A DNA stretch of 64,000 nucleotides from an uncultured Pelagibacteraceae bacterium (lineage in GTDB: Bacteria > Pseudomonadota > Alphaproteobacteria > Pelagibacterales > Pelagibacteraceae), in NCBI GenBank assembly GCA_902532595.1, contig CACAIN010000002.1, forward strand, positions 56,362 through 120,361, given 5' to 3'. Below are positions 28,739 through 42,090 of this stretch, piece after piece. How positions within the stretch are numbered: the first letter of the stretch is position 1; every line of letters begins with the position of its first letter. The notes under the pieces were generated by a model. It made no database searches. It was given only the letters and a program-made list of their open reading frames with translations, and was not told the origin of the DNA. The translations under genes and the position numbers were made by a program.

Positions 28739-29614
28739 ATGTCAATACTAGTGAATAGAAATACAAAAGTTATTTGCCAAGGTTTTACTGGAAAACATGG
28801 GACGTTCCATTCTGAACAAGCAATAAAGTATGGCACTAAATTAGTCGGAGGTGTAACTCCTTCAAAAGGAGGACAAAAACATTTAAATCTTCCAGTATTT
28901 AATACAGTTCAAGAAGCTAGAGATCAAACAAGTGCCACAGCTACAATGATATATGTTCCTCCTAACTTTGCTGCTGCGGCTATCATAGAGGCAATAAATG
29001 CTAAAATAGAATTGATAGTTTGTATCACTGAAGGGATACCTGTATTAGATATGTTAAAAGTAAAAAAAGAATTAAAAAAAAGTAAATCAAGATTAATCGG
29101 ACCAAACTGCCCAGGCATTATTACCCCTGAAGAATGTAAAATTGGAATCATGCCAGGCAATATTCATAAAAAAGGAACAGTTGGTATTGTTTCAAGATCT
29201 GGAACATTAACGTATGAAGCTGTAGCACAAACATCAGAAAATGGAATGGGGCAGTCTACTTGTATAGGAATTGGAGGAGACCCGATTAATGGCACTAATT
29301 TTATCGATTGTTTAGAACTTTTTTTAAAAGACGAAAAAACTAAATCAATTGTTATGATAGGAGAAATAGGAGGTACGGCTGAAGAAGAAGCTGCAGAGTT
29401 TCTCAAAAAAGAAAAGATCAAAAAACCTACTGTAGGTTTTATAGCTGGTTTAACAGCCCCACCTGGAAGAAGAATGGGACATGCTGGTGCCATAATATCA
29501 GGCGGAAAAGGTGGAGCCAAAGACAAAATAGAAGTGATGAAATCTGCAGGAATAACCATCTCAAAATCACCAGCTGATATTGGTAAGACACTTTTGCATA
29601 AACTTAATGGTTGA
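28739..29614 (+). CDS. sucD: Succinyl-CoA synthetase alpha subunit SucD
   Basis: A 291-residue alpha subunit. The CoA-binding N-terminus ([19 protein letters not shown]) and GGVTPSKGG are followed by IGPNCPGII and by the phosphorylated His in [15 protein letters not shown] (about residue 248). It starts directly after the sucC stop and precedes sucA by 33 bases. All features are typical of the family. Confidence 0.98.
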   Translation: MSILVNRNTKVICQGFTGKHGTFHSEQAIKYGTKLVGGVTPSKGGQKHLNLPVFNTVQEARDQTSATATMIYVPPNFAAAAIIEAINAKIELIVCITEGIPVLDMLKVKKELKKSKSRLIGPNCPGIITPEECKIGIMPGNIHKKGTVGIVSRSGTLTYEAVAQTSENGMGQSTCIGIGGDPINGTNFIDCLELFLKDEKTKSIVMIGEIGGTAEEEAAEFLKKEKIKKPTVGFIAGLTAPPGRRMGHAGAIISGGKGGAKDKIEVMKSAGITISKSPADIGKTLLHKLNG

Positions 29615-29647
29615 ATTTTGATAATTTATGTTAAAATAAATTACTAA

Positions 29648-32533
29648 ATGTCATCTTCAAAAAACAATACTACTTACAAAAAAACCTCTTTTTTGGTTGG
29701 TAATAATTCAGAATTTATCAATGAATTTTACGCTGACTATCTTTCGGACCCAAATTCGATACCAGAGAGCTGGAGACAATTTTTTGAAGGATTGAGCGAT
29801 GAACAAAAATTAATTTATAACGATTTACAAGGTCCTAGCTGGTCACCAGAAAGAAAAAATAAAAAGATTAACTTTAATAAAAAAGCTCTTGAAAATAAAA
29901 AGGAGAGAACATCTGAAGTGGATTTAGATGTTACTAACGAGTCAGTAAAAGCAATAGCTTTAATTAGAGCATATAGAATTAGAGGACATCTGATCGCTAA
30001 TTTAGATCCGCTTGAAATGATGGAAAGAAAATATCTTGAAGATTTAAATCCAGAAGATCATGGCTTTACAAAAAAAGACTATAATAAAAAAATTTACGTA
30101 GGTGAGTATATGCAAGGTGGTTATTCTACTATTAATGAAATTATTACTTTCTTTAAAAAAATATATTGTTCAACTATTGGAGTTGAGTATATGCATATAT
30201 CTGATCCAATCGAAAAGAAATGGTTCAGAGAAAGGATGGAAAAAGAAGAAAATCAATTAAGATTTACTAACAACGGAAAAAAAGCAATTCTAAATAAGCT
30301 GATACAAGCAGAAGGTTTTGAAAAATTTTTAGCTGTAAAATTTGTAGGGACTAAGAGATTTGGACTTGACGGAGGAGAGTCTTTGATTCCTGCACTAGAA
30401 CAAATTATAAAGAGAGGAGGACATTTAGGCTTTAAAGAAGTAAAAATCGGCCAACCTCATAGAGGAAGATTAAACATCTTAGCTAATGTATTGCAAAAAT
30501 CTTATAAAAGAATGTTTAATGAATTTGCCGGAGAGTTTGCCTCTTTTAGTTCTGACTCTACAGGAGATGTGAAGTATCATCTAGGAGCTTCTTCAAATCG
30601 AGAATTTGATGGCAACTTAGTTCATGTATCATTAACAGATAATCCCTCTCATCTTGAAGCGGTCAATCCAGTTGTATTAGGACAAACACGTGCCAAGCAA
30701 TTTTTCCATAAAGATGAAAAAAGAAGACAAGTTATCCCAGTTTTAATTCATGGCGATGCATCATTTGCTGGCCAAGGTGTAGTTGCAGAATGTTTTGCTA
30801 TGTCAGGGGTACCAGGACATAATACTGGAGGAACGATACATATTATTGTTAATAATCAAATAGGATTTACTACTAGTCCAAAATTTGCTCGTTCTTCACC
30901 GTACCCTTCTGACTTAGCAAAAATGGTTGATGCACCAATTTTACATGTAAATGGTGATGATCCTGAAGCAGTCACTCATTGTGCAAAAATTGCAACTGAC
31001 TACAGGCAAAAATTTAATAGAGATGTTGTTATAGATATGATTTGTTACAGACGTTTTGGTCACAATGAAGGTGATGAACCATCCTTTACTCAGCCCACTA
31101 TGTACAGAAAAATAAAAAAACATCCTACAACTCTGAATATTTATGCAAAAAAATTAATCGAAGAAGGAGCCATTACTTCTGAAGAATTTAATAATATGAA
31201 GACAAAATTTAAAAGTCTTCTTGAAGATCAATTTAAAACTGCTAAAGAGTATAAACCCAAACTAGAGTGGTATGAGGGTGTGTGGTCAAGATTTAAACCT
31301 GAACGAGGCAAAGATAAAAGAGGAGTTACGGGTGTACCACTAGAAAAAATAAAACAAATTGGGGAAAAAATAACTTTAATACCTGAAAACTTTAATCCTC
31401 ACCCAACTTTGAAAAAAATATTTGAAAATAAGAAAAAAATGTTTCAAACCGGAAAAGGTTTTGATTGGGCAACAGCAGAACACCTAGCATTTGCAACTTT
31501 ATTAGAAGAAGGTTATCCAGTGAGACTTTCTGGACAAGATTCTGCCAGAGGGACTTTTAGTCAACGCCATTCAGTGCTGAAAGATCAGTTAAATGGAGGT
31601 AAATACGTTCCATTAAATAATATTTCAAAAAATCAAAAAAGATTTGAAGTAATAGATAGTTTACTTTCTGAGATGGCTGTTCTTGGATTCGAATATGGTT
31701 ATGCTCTTTCTGAACCAAGCACTCTTGTGATTTGGGAAGCACAATTTGGAGATTTTGCAAATGGAGCTCAAGTTATTATAGATCAATTTATTACGTCTGC
31801 AGAAAGAAAATGGGCGAGAGCTAATGGTTTAGTGATGTTATTACCTCATGGTTATGAAGGGCAAGGTCCCGAACATTCTTCTGCTAGATTAGAAAGATTT
31901 TTACAACTATGCGCTCAAGAAAATATTCAAGTTGTGAATTGCACAACACCAGCGAACTATTTTCATGCTTTACGCAGACAAATTCACAGAGATTTTAGAA
32001 AACCTTTAATAGTCATGACCCCAAAATCTTTATTAAGAAATAAAATGTGTACTTCTAGCATTGAAGATTTTACTAAAAAGAATACTTTTCACAGAGTTTT
32101 AAATGATCATGCAGACTCAAAGCAAAATAATTTGATTAAACTTTTGGAAGATAAAAAGATAAAGAAGGTAGTTATTTGTTCAGGAAAAATTTATTTTGAC
32201 CTTCTTCAAGCGAGAGAAAAAAATAAAAATAAGAATGTATTTTTTATTAGAATAGAACAATTATATCCGTTTCCTGTAAAAACACTTGCAAGAGAGTTAA
32301 AAAGATTTAGAAAAAAATCTCAATTTTTTTGGTGTCAGGAAGAACCTAAAAATATGGGCGCGTGGAATACCGTAAGAAATTATATTCAATGGAGTTTAGA
32401 TTATATAAAAGCAGATAACAAAGAAGTTAATTATATCGGTAGAAAGCCAGGAGCATCTCCTGCTAGTGGATATCTTAAAAAACATCTTGCAGAGCAAAAT
32501 GAAATATTAGAAAAGGTAGTAGGAAAATTATAA
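29648..32533 (+). CDS. sucA: 2-oxoglutarate dehydrogenase E1 component SucA
   Basis: A 961-residue thiamine-diphosphate enzyme that decarboxylates 2-oxoglutarate and passes the succinyl group to SucB. The N-terminal E2-binding helix FINEFYADYLSDPNSIPESWRQFF (about residues 24-47) is present. The thiamine pocket shows HRGRLNILANVL and HGDASFAGQGVV...NNQIGFTTSP, and the C-terminal domain has QFGDFANGAQVIIDQF and GYEGQGPEHSSARLERFLQL. It is followed by sucB after 3 bases. The length and domain order are those of the usual alphaproteobacterial OdhA/SucA. Confidence 0.98.
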   Translation: MSSSKNNTTYKKTSFLVGNNSEFINEFYADYLSDPNSIPESWRQFFEGLSDEQKLIYNDLQGPSWSPERKNKKINFNKKALENKKERTSEVDLDVTNESVKAIALIRAYRIRGHLIANLDPLEMMERKYLEDLNPEDHGFTKKDYNKKIYVGEYMQGGYSTINEIITFFKKIYCSTIGVEYMHISDPIEKKWFRERMEKEENQLRFTNNGKKAILNKLIQAEGFEKFLAVKFVGTKRFGLDGGESLIPALEQIIKRGGHLGFKEVKIGQPHRGRLNILANVLQKSYKRMFNEFAGEFASFSSDSTGDVKYHLGASSNREFDGNLVHVSLTDNPSHLEAVNPVVLGQTRAKQFFHKDEKRRQVIPVLIHGDASFAGQGVVAECFAMSGVPGHNTGGTIHIIVNNQIGFTTSPKFARSSPYPSDLAKMVDAPILHVNGDDPEAVTHCAKIATDYRQKFNRDVVIDMICYRRFGHNEGDEPSFTQPTMYRKIKKHPTTLNIYAKKLIEEGAITSEEFNNMKTKFKSLLEDQFKTAKEYKPKLEWYEGVWSRFKPERGKDKRGVTGVPLEKIKQIGEKITLIPENFNPHPTLKKIFENKKKMFQTGKGFDWATAEHLAFATLLEEGYPVRLSGQDSARGTFSQRHSVLKDQLNGGKYVPLNNISKNQKRFEVIDSLLSEMAVLGFEYGYALSEPSTLVIWEAQFGDFANGAQVIIDQFITSAERKWARANGLVMLLPHGYEGQGPEHSSARLERFLQLCAQENIQVVNCTTPANYFHALRRQIHRDFRKPLIVMTPKSLLRNKMCTSSIEDFTKKNTFHRVLNDHADSKQNNLIKLLEDKKIKKVVICSGKIYFDLLQAREKNKNKNVFFIRIEQLYPFPVKTLARELKRFRKKSQFFWCQEEPKNMGAWNTVRNYIQWSLDYIKADNKEVNYIGRKPGASPASGYLKKHLAEQNEILEKVVGKL

Positions 32534-32536
32534 TTC

Positions 32537-33844
32537 ATGTCTGAAAAAATAATAGTACCAACATTAGGAGAGTCAGTAACAGAGGCAACAGTTTCAAAAT
32601 GGTTAAAAAACCAGGGCGAGAAAGTATCTGCAGATGAGCCAATTGTAGAATTAGAAACAGATAAGGTAAATGTTGAAGTTCCGGCACCATCAAATGGTAT
32701 TTTAGAAAGTATATCAGTTAAAGAAGGTCAAACAGTTAACGTTGGAACTTTACTAGGTATGATTAACGGATCTGCTAAGGAAGCCTCGAAAAGTGTTAAA
32801 GAGATAAAAAGCTATTCTCCACCAAAGAAAAAAACTAAAATTTTAAAAGAGCCAGAAGAAGAAGCTCTTACACTATCTGAAGAAGTAGAAAATAAGCCTT
32901 CAAAACCGAAAAAAGAAGAAGCATTAGTATTAGATAATTTTCATGAAGAAAAAAAGGTAAAAGAAAATAAAAAAATAAAAATTCAAGAGCCTTCTATTTC
33001 TCCTTCTGCAAGAAAAATGGCAACTGAAGCTAAAATAGATTTAAGTAAAATTGAAGGTTCAGGAAAACATGGTGTTATTTTAAAAGAAGATATTATGAGT
33101 TTAATGGGATCTAAACCGTCTCCTTCAGTGAGAAAAATTGAACATGGTCCAGAAGAAAGAATTAAAATGACAAGATTACGATTAACAATTGCCAAAAGAT
33201 TAAAAGAAGCCCAAGAGAATGCAGCGATGCTAACTACCTTTAACGAAGTAGATATGAGCGAAGTAATTGCTATGCGCAATCAATATAAAGAAGAATTTCA
33301 AAATAAGTATTCTGTAAAACTTGGCTTTATGTCATTTTTTGTGAAAGCTTGTGTTATAGGATTAAAAAATTTTCCTGCTATAAACGCTGAGATTCAAGGT
33401 GACGAAATAGTTTATAAAAATTATTACAATATAAGCATAGCTGTTGGAACAGATAGAGGTTTAGTAGTACCAGTTCTTAGAGAAACAGATGAAATGTCAT
33501 TTGCGGATATTGAAAAAAACATTGGTAATTTGGGGGCGAAGGCACGTGATGGAAAAATTACTATAGATGATTTACAAGGAGGAACTTTTACTATTACGAA
33601 TGGTGGAATATACGGTTCAATGCTATCAACCCCAATATTAAATCCTCCTCAATCAGCTGTTTTGGGAATGCATAATATAGTTCAAAGACCCATTGTTATT
33701 GACGGAAATGTGGAAGTAAGACCTGTTATGTATCTAGCTTTATCATATGATCATAGAATAATAGATGGAAAAGAAGCGGTATCATTTTTAAAAATAGTCA
33801 AAGAGTCTTTAGAACAACCTAAGAGACTTTTTCTCAACATCTAA
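32537..33844 (+). CDS. sucB: Dihydrolipoamide succinyltransferase E2 component SucB
   Basis: A 435-residue E2 core protein. It has one lipoyl domain with the modified Lys43 in [10 protein letters not shown], a Lys/Glu-rich linker (about residues 85-145), a peripheral-subunit-binding domain ([15 protein letters not shown], about residues 150-185) and a catalytic domain ending [13 protein letters not shown] with catalytic His406 and Asp410. It transfers succinyl to CoA in the 2-oxoglutarate dehydrogenase complex. It sits between sucA and lpd, 2-3 bases from each, so the full complex is encoded in one run. Confidence 0.97.
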   Translation: MSEKIIVPTLGESVTEATVSKWLKNQGEKVSADEPIVELETDKVNVEVPAPSNGILESISVKEGQTVNVGTLLGMINGSAKEASKSVKEIKSYSPPKKKTKILKEPEEEALTLSEEVENKPSKPKKEEALVLDNFHEEKKVKENKKIKIQEPSISPSARKMATEAKIDLSKIEGSGKHGVILKEDIMSLMGSKPSPSVRKIEHGPEERIKMTRLRLTIAKRLKEAQENAAMLTTFNEVDMSEVIAMRNQYKEEFQNKYSVKLGFMSFFVKACVIGLKNFPAINAEIQGDEIVYKNYYNISIAVGTDRGLVVPVLRETDEMSFADIEKNIGNLGAKARDGKITIDDLQGGTFTITNGGIYGSMLSTPILNPPQSAVLGMHNIVQRPIVIDGNVEVRPVMYLALSYDHRIIDGKEAVSFLKIVKESLEQPKRLFLNI

Positions 33845-33846
33845 CA

Positions 33847-35250
33847 ATGGAAAATAATTTTGATGTAATTATAATTGGTGGCGGTCCAGGAGGATATGTT
33901 TGCGCTATAAGAGCAGCGCAACTAGGTCTTAAAACTGCATGTATAGAGTCAAGAGGATCATTGGGAGGCACTTGTTTAAACGTTGGATGTATACCATCAA
34001 AGAGTTTATTAAATTTATCTGAAAATTTTCATAAAGCAAAAAAAGATTTCAATCAGCAGGGAATAGAAATTAGCGATATAAAATTGAATATAAGTAAGAT
34101 GATGTCTAATAAAAATAAATCAATACAAATTCTGACTAAAGGAGTAGAATTTTTATTTAAAAAAAATAAAGTTACTTATTTAAAAGGAAAAGGTGTTCTT
34201 TTTTCAAAAAATGATGTTGTTGTTTATAATAATAATAAGAAAGAAAATTACAAAGCTAGAAATATAGTAATTGCTACTGGTTCAGACGTTGCTTCTTTGC
34301 CTGGTATAATAATTGATGAAAAAAATATAATTTCCTCTACAGAAGCATTGTCATTAAATAAGGTTCCAAATAAATTATTAGTAATTGGAGGTGGTTATAT
34401 TGGTCTTGAGATGGGTTCTGTTTGGTCAAGACTTGGTGCTGAGGTTACTGTTATTGAATATTTAGATTGTATTACCCCTGGTATGGATCGAGAGATTTCA
34501 CAAGAATTTCAAAAAATTTTAATTAAACAAGGAATTAAGTTTAAATTAAATTCAAAAGTAAGTTCTGTAAAAAATAAAGATAATTCTGTTTTAGTAACAT
34601 TTACTGATAATAAAACTTCAAAAACAGAAACTATAGAAGCAGATAAAGTTTTAGTTTCTGTTGGACGAAAACCTTATACAGAAGGATTGAATCTATCCAA
34701 AATTGGAATCAAAAAAGACGACAAAGGCAGAATTAAAGTTAACGAAAAACTACAAACATCAATAAATAATATTTATGCAATAGGAGATGTGATTAAAGGT
34801 CCAATGCTAGCACATAAAGCAGAAGATGAGGGTATAGCCGTTGCAGAAATTTTAGCAGGTCAAGCCGGACATGTAAATTATGATGTTATTCCTGGTGTTA
34901 TTTATACATCTCCAGAAGTTGCAACAGTTGGAAAAACTGAAGAACAACTTAAATCAGAAAATAAAACATATAAAGTAGGCAAATTTCCTTTTCTTGCAAA
35001 TTCAAGAGCAAAGGTAAATAATGAAACAGAAGGATTTGTTAAAATTTTAGCTGATAGCAATACAGACAAAGTTTTAGGAGTACATATTATTGGTCCACAT
35101 TGTGGGGACATGATTGCTGAAATGGCTTTAGCGATGGAATTTGGAGCAAGCGCTGAAGATATCGCTAGAACTTGTCATGCTCATCCAACTCATACAGAAG
35201 CTATAAAAGAAGCTGCATTAGCTGTTGATAAAAGACCAATTCATTTTTAA
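33847..35250 (+). CDS. lpd: Dihydrolipoyl dehydrogenase E3 component
   Basis: A 467-residue FAD flavoprotein that reoxidises the lipoyl group with NAD. The FAD fold GGGPGGYVCAIRAAQLG (residues 11-27), the redox disulfide Cys43/Cys48 in GGTCLNVGCIPSK, the NAD fold GGGYIGLEMGSVW, YAIGDVI and the catalytic His-Glu pair in HAHPTHTEA are all visible. It ends the sucCDAB-lpd run and is followed 28 bases later by priA. It may also serve other 2-oxoacid dehydrogenases. Confidence 0.98.
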   Translation: MENNFDVIIIGGGPGGYVCAIRAAQLGLKTACIESRGSLGGTCLNVGCIPSKSLLNLSENFHKAKKDFNQQGIEISDIKLNISKMMSNKNKSIQILTKGVEFLFKKNKVTYLKGKGVLFSKNDVVVYNNNKKENYKARNIVIATGSDVASLPGIIIDEKNIISSTEALSLNKVPNKLLVIGGGYIGLEMGSVWSRLGAEVTVIEYLDCITPGMDREISQEFQKILIKQGIKFKLNSKVSSVKNKDNSVLVTFTDNKTSKTETIEADKVLVSVGRKPYTEGLNLSKIGIKKDDKGRIKVNEKLQTSINNIYAIGDVIKGPMLAHKAEDEGIAVAEILAGQAGHVNYDVIPGVIYTSPEVATVGKTEEQLKSENKTYKVGKFPFLANSRAKVNNETEGFVKILADSNTDKVLGVHIIGPHCGDMIAEMALAMEFGASAEDIARTCHAHPTHTEAIKEAALAVDKRPIHF

Positions 35251-35278
35251 TTAAGAATAATTCTAATACTATTATTGT

Positions 35279-37222
35279 ATGAAAGCACAAGTTTTGTTGC
35301 CAAAAGTTTTTAATTTTCCTTTTACTTACAATTCTAATATTGAAGGTAAAATTGGAAATTTAGTTGAAGTTCCATTCGGATCTAAAAAAGAGATAGGTGT
35401 AATTTGGAAAAACAATTATTCCGAACCAAAAAATATTAAAATAAAAGAAATTAGCAAAAAGACCGAATACTCAATTGATAAAAAGTTAGTTGATTTTATA
35501 GAATGGTTTTCATCCTATAATATGGTTCCAATCGGTCTTGTTTTGAAGATGGTGATAGGAAGTACAAATAAATTTATAAAAATAAAAGATAATTCAATAG
35601 TAGTAAAGAAAACAGAAATTAAGAATTTTAATTTGAATGAAGAGCAATTAACAGCACTTAAATTTCTTGAAAGGGTAAACAATAAATTTGATGTATCAGT
35701 CTTACAAGGTACGACCGGATCAGGAAAAACTTTAGTTTATTTTGAAAGAATTAAAAAAATTATAGAAAAAAACAAACAAGCTCTAGTCTTATTACCTGAA
35801 ATATTTCTAACAAATGATTTTAAATCTAGGTTTGAAGATTTTTTTGGTTTTGAACCTGCAATTTGGCATTCCAAAATAACACCAAAACAAAAAAGTTTAA
35901 TTTGGAAAGGAATTATAAACAATAAAATAAAAATATTAGTTGGTGCCAGATCTGCATTACTTTTACCTTTTAAAAAACTTGGGATTATAATTGTAGATGA
36001 AGAACACGACGCATCTTATAAACAAGACGAAGGTGTCATTTACAATGCAAGAGATATGGCAATTTCAAGAGCAAACTTTGAAGGAATTCCTATACATCTT
36101 GTTACTTCTGTTCCTTCCATAGAAACATATAATAATATTCAAAATAAAAAATACAGACATACAAAAATTTTTAAAAGGTTTGATAATTATCCTTTGCCTA
36201 AGACAAAAATAGTCAATTTAAATTTAAATAAAATAAAAAATAAGTTTATTGCTAATGAGACAATAGATTTAGTTAAAAAATATCTAGACAGAGAAGATCA
36301 AGCACTTTTTTTTATTAATAGAAGAGGTTTTGCCCCATTTCTTATTTGTAAAAAATGTGGTTTTAAACATATTTGCTCTAACTGTTCATTGTATTTAACA
36401 TTTCATAAAATAAAAAATAAAGCGATCTGCCATCATTGTTCTTTTGAAAAAACTATAAAAACAAAATGTAAATCTAAAGGAAGCTGTGAATTTATTATGT
36501 ATGGTCCTGGTGTTGAAAAAATATTTGATGAAATTAAAGAAATATTTCCTAATAAAAAAATTAGTATATTTTCAAGTGATTATTTAAAAACAAAAGAAGA
36601 ATCAAAAAATTTATTTACAAATATAAAAGATAATAAGATCGATATTTTAATTGGAACACAAATGATTTCAAAAGGTTTTAATTTTCCAAAGTTAAACTGC
36701 ATTGTAGTTATCGATGCTGATTTTTCTGGTAGAGGTTATGATTTAAGAACAACAGAGAAAAATATTCAGCTATACCATCAGTTAAGTGGTAGAGCTGGAA
36801 GATTTAGTTCAGAGTCTTTAATAATTTATCAAACATTAAATCCTTACGATGCAACTCTTAATGAATTAATCAAAAATAGATCAGAAGAACTTCTTAAGAA
36901 TGAACTTTTATTGAGAGAAAAAAATAAATTACCTCCATTTAAAAGATTGATTGCTATCATTATATCTTCAAAAGATCGAAACTTAAGCTTGCAGGGGGCT
37001 AGAGAGATTAAAGTTAAATTAAATCAAATAAAGGATCTTGAGGTTTTAGGGCCAGTTGACTCTCCATTGTTAAAAATTAAAAAAAATTTTCGATCTAGGT
37101 TATTGATAAAGTTTAATAATCAAACTTTAATGCAAAAAAAAATAAAAAAAGTACTAAATGGGCTTAAAATCTCACAAAAAATTAAACTCACGGTTGATGT
37201 AGATCCGATCAACTTTGCTTAA
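35279..37222 (+). CDS. priA: Primosomal replication restart helicase PriA
   Basis: A 647-residue superfamily 2 DNA helicase. The N-terminal DNA-binding domain (VLLPKVFNFPFTY) precedes Walker A in GTTGSGKTLVYFE (about residues 144-156), Walker B DEEHDASYKQDEG and the zinc-binding cysteine cluster CKKCGFKHICSNC...CHHCSFEKTIKTKC (about residues 357-395). ISKGFNFPKLNCIVVIDADFS and QLSGRAGR are motifs V and VI. It reloads the replisome at stalled forks. It is shorter than E. coli PriA (732), as in other streamlined genomes. It may have its own promoter or read on from lpd. Confidence 0.95.
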   Translation: MKAQVLLPKVFNFPFTYNSNIEGKIGNLVEVPFGSKKEIGVIWKNNYSEPKNIKIKEISKKTEYSIDKKLVDFIEWFSSYNMVPIGLVLKMVIGSTNKFIKIKDNSIVVKKTEIKNFNLNEEQLTALKFLERVNNKFDVSVLQGTTGSGKTLVYFERIKKIIEKNKQALVLLPEIFLTNDFKSRFEDFFGFEPAIWHSKITPKQKSLIWKGIINNKIKILVGARSALLLPFKKLGIIIVDEEHDASYKQDEGVIYNARDMAISRANFEGIPIHLVTSVPSIETYNNIQNKKYRHTKIFKRFDNYPLPKTKIVNLNLNKIKNKFIANETIDLVKKYLDREDQALFFINRRGFAPFLICKKCGFKHICSNCSLYLTFHKIKNKAICHHCSFEKTIKTKCKSKGSCEFIMYGPGVEKIFDEIKEIFPNKKISIFSSDYLKTKEESKNLFTNIKDNKIDILIGTQMISKGFNFPKLNCIVVIDADFSGRGYDLRTTEKNIQLYHQLSGRAGRFSSESLIIYQTLNPYDATLNELIKNRSEELLKNELLLREKNKLPPFKRLIAIIISSKDRNLSLQGAREIKVKLNQIKDLEVLGPVDSPLLKIKKNFRSRLLIKFNNQTLMQKKIKKVLNGLKISQKIKLTVDVDPINFA

Positions 37223-37235
37223 ATTCAAAATTGGC

Positions 37236-37254
37236 AACTTGATCAAGTTATACT
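37236..37254 (+). promoter_or_regulatory. Perfect 14-bp palindrome joined to a -10-like box upstream of atpH
   Basis: AACTTGATCAAGTT (37236-37249) is an exact palindrome. It shares its last base with TATACT (37249-37254), a good -10 box about 50 bases before atpH. No good -35 lies 17 bases upstream. A repressor or activator dimer binding here would control the F1 ATP synthase operon. The position in an 82-base gap is suggestive, but no known operator is recognised. Confidence 0.4.
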
Positions 37255-37304
37255 CTTATGGTACGACCACTGCATTATTTCACGATAAAATCTAACAATT
37301 AAAA

Positions 37305-37862
37305 ATGAGTACAAATAAATCTTTCTCTTCCGAAACATCTGAAAGGTATTCTCGTGCTTTATTTGAAGTGGTTAATGAGGCAAAAGAATTAGATAAAGTT
37401 GAGAATGATGTCAGAAATTTTCAATTACTTTTTAATGCTAGTCATGAAATAAAAAATTTTATACAAAATCCTACTCAAAGTATAAATACTCAAAATAGTG
37501 TTATTGATTTATTAGCAGAAAAATTAGGTTTTTCTAAAAATTTAAAAAATTTCTTTTTATTATTAATAAAAAAAAGAAGAATATTCTTTGTAAAAAAAAT
37601 TTCTGAGACTTTTTTAAAATTATGTTCTCAAAAAAGAGGAGAAGTAAAAGCTTCTTTAATTTCATCAAAAGAGCTTTCCTCAGCCGAACTTGATGAAATA
37701 AGTAAAGATTTATCAAAATCAATGGGATCAATTATAAAATTTGACTATAAAGTGGATAAAGGTCTAATCGGTGGTTTAAAATTACAACTAGGTAGCTTTA
37801 TGATTGATACTTCCGTTAAAAATAAATTAAAAAAATACGAACAGTCAATGTTAGAAAACTAA
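37305..37862 (+). CDS. atpH: ATP synthase F1 delta subunit
   Basis: A 185-residue OSCP/delta subunit. The N-terminal helical domain starts [18 protein letters not shown] (about residues 12-29), and the C-terminal signature [29 protein letters not shown] lies at about residues 146-174. It links the F1 head to the peripheral stalk. It is the first gene of an F1-only operon (atpHAGDC), as is standard in alphaproteobacteria where the F0 genes lie elsewhere. atpA starts 1 base after its stop. The 82-base gap before it holds the palindrome described separately. Confidence 0.96.
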   Translation: MSTNKSFSSETSERYSRALFEVVNEAKELDKVENDVRNFQLLFNASHEIKNFIQNPTQSINTQNSVIDLLAEKLGFSKNLKNFFLLLIKKRRIFFVKKISETFLKLCSQKRGEVKASLISSKELSSAELDEISKDLSKSMGSIIKFDYKVDKGLIGGLKLQLGSFMIDTSVKNKLKKYEQSMLEN

Positions 37863-37863
37863 A

Positions 37864-39392
37864 ATGACAATTAATCCCTCAGAAGTTACAAAACTATTAA
37901 AAGATCAAATTAAGAATTTTGGTGAAAAAGCTGAAGTTTCAGAAATTGGAAAAGTTCTATCAGTTGGAGATGGTATTGCTCGAGTCTATGGCTTAGATAA
38001 TGTTCAGGCGGGCGAAATGGTTGAGTTTGAAGATGGCTCTAAAGGGATGGCTCTAAATTTGGAAAGCGATAACGTCGGTGTAGTTATTTTCGGTGATGAT
38101 AGAAAGATTAAAGAAGGTGATACAATTAAAAGAACTAATGCAATTGTAGATGTTCCAGTAGGCAAAGAACTTTTAGGAAGAGTAGTAGATGGACTAGGGA
38201 ATCCTATAGATGGAAAAGGTGCCCTAGCAGCTAAACATAGGAAACGAGTTGAAGTCAAAGCACCGGGAATCATTCCAAGACAATCTGTTAGTGAGCCAAT
38301 GCAAACAGGTTTAAAATCGATAGACTCCCTTATACCAATTGGAAGAGGACAACGTGAATTAATTATTGGAGACAGACAAACTGGAAAAACAGCAGTAGCA
38401 ATTGATGCAATTATAAATCAAAAAAAAATAAATGAGTCTTCGGATGAAAAGAAAAAATTATATTGTGTATATGTAGCAATAGGTCAGAAGCGTTCTACTG
38501 TAGCTCAAATAACAAAAACTTTAGAAGAGGCAGGTGCTCTTAAATATACAACTATAGTTGCTGCTACAGCATCAGATTCAGCGCCTTTACAATTCTTAGC
38601 ACCTTATACAGGATGTACTATAGGGGAATATTTTAGAGACAATGGTATGCATGCTTTAATTGTTTATGATGATTTATCTAAACAAGCAGTTGCTTACAGA
38701 CAAATGTCTTTATTATTAAGAAGGCCACCAGGAAGAGAAGCATATCCTGGAGATGTATTTTATTTACACAGTAGATTGTTAGAACGTGCGTCAAAATTAA
38801 GTGATAAAAGTGGCGGAGGTTCATTAACAGCTTTACCTATAATTGAGACACAGGCAGGAGATGTTTCTGCGTATATCCCAACCAATGTTATTTCTATAAC
38901 TGATGGACAAATATTTTTAGAAACAGAATTATTCAATCAAGGAATTCGACCAGCTGTAAATGTTGGACTATCTGTTTCCCGAGTAGGTTCTGCTGCACAA
39001 ACTAAAGCAATGAAAAAAGTAGCTGGTTCTATCAAGTTAGAATTAGCTCAATATAGAGAAATGGCAGCTTTTGCACAATTTGGTTCAGATTTAGATGCTT
39101 CTACACAACAGTTATTAAATCGAGGAGCAAAATTAACAGAACTTTTAAAACAAGATCAATATTCTCCAATGACAGTAGCAGAGCAGGTAATTTCAGTATT
39201 TACCGGCGTAAAAGGTTTTCTTGATGATATTGAATTAAATGAAATAAAAAAATTTGAAAAAGATATTATTGAAAAGATTAAATCTGAAAAACCTGAAATA
39301 ATTGATTCTATCGAGTCAACTGGAAAACTCGAGGAAAATACTGAAAAAATTCTTTCCCAGATAATTGCAGAATATAAAAAAGGTAATAAATA

Positions 39393-39393
<1 letters not shown>
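37864..39393 (+). CDS. atpA: ATP synthase F1 alpha subunit
   Basis: A 509-residue alpha subunit with P-loop [15 protein letters not shown] (about residues 169-183), the DELSEED-equivalent region and the family signature [17 protein letters not shown] with the Arg finger in its Ser-Arg-Val segment. It forms the non-catalytic nucleotide sites of the hexamer. Length and N-terminus ([19 protein letters not shown]) are those of alphaproteobacterial enzymes. It overlaps atpG by one base. Confidence 0.98.
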
Positions 39394-41692
<2,299 letters not shown>

Positions 41693-41694
41693 TA

Positions 41695-42090
41695 ATGTCA
41701 GAGAATTTTACAGTTGAAATCATAAGCCCAGATAAATCAATTTTAAAATCAGAAGCAACAGAAGTGACTATTCCATCGTATGAGGGACAAATGGGAATAT
41801 TAAAAGATCATATACCTCTAATTACATTTTTAAGGCCTGGTTTAATAATAATTAAAAAAAATAATAGTGGAGAAAAAAAATTTTTTGTTGAAGATGGAAC
41901 GGTAGAATTTTTAAAAAATAATTTGTTAATATTAACTTCTACAGCAAAAAGTTTGGACAGTTTAGATAAAAATTCTATAGATATTATTATCAAAAATTCT
42001 CAAGAAAAAATAGACAAAGGTGAGATTAGTGATAAAGAAAAATATTTGCTATCTTATAAGATTGATACACTCAGAGAAATTAATCAATAA
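41695..42090 (+). CDS. atpC: ATP synthase F1 epsilon subunit
   Basis: A 131-residue epsilon subunit with the beta-sandwich signature FTVEIISPDKSILKSEATEVTIPSYEGQMGILKDHIPLIT (residues 4-43) and a short C-terminal helical part. It regulates the rotor. The gene ends the operon and overlaps the convergent rppH by 11 bases, so there is no room for a conventional terminator between the two. Confidence 0.95.
   Translation: MSENFTVEIISPDKSILKSEATEVTIPSYEGQMGILKDHIPLITFLRPGLIIIKKNNSGEKKFFVEDGTVEFLKNNLLILTSTAKSLDSLDKNSIDIIIKNSQEKIDKGEISDKEKYLLSYKIDTLREINQ

Noticed and set aside
29164-29559. 131-codon minus-strand frame
   Set aside because: Antisense to sucD, which carries its active-site His and CoA motifs; Pro/Ser-rich shadow.
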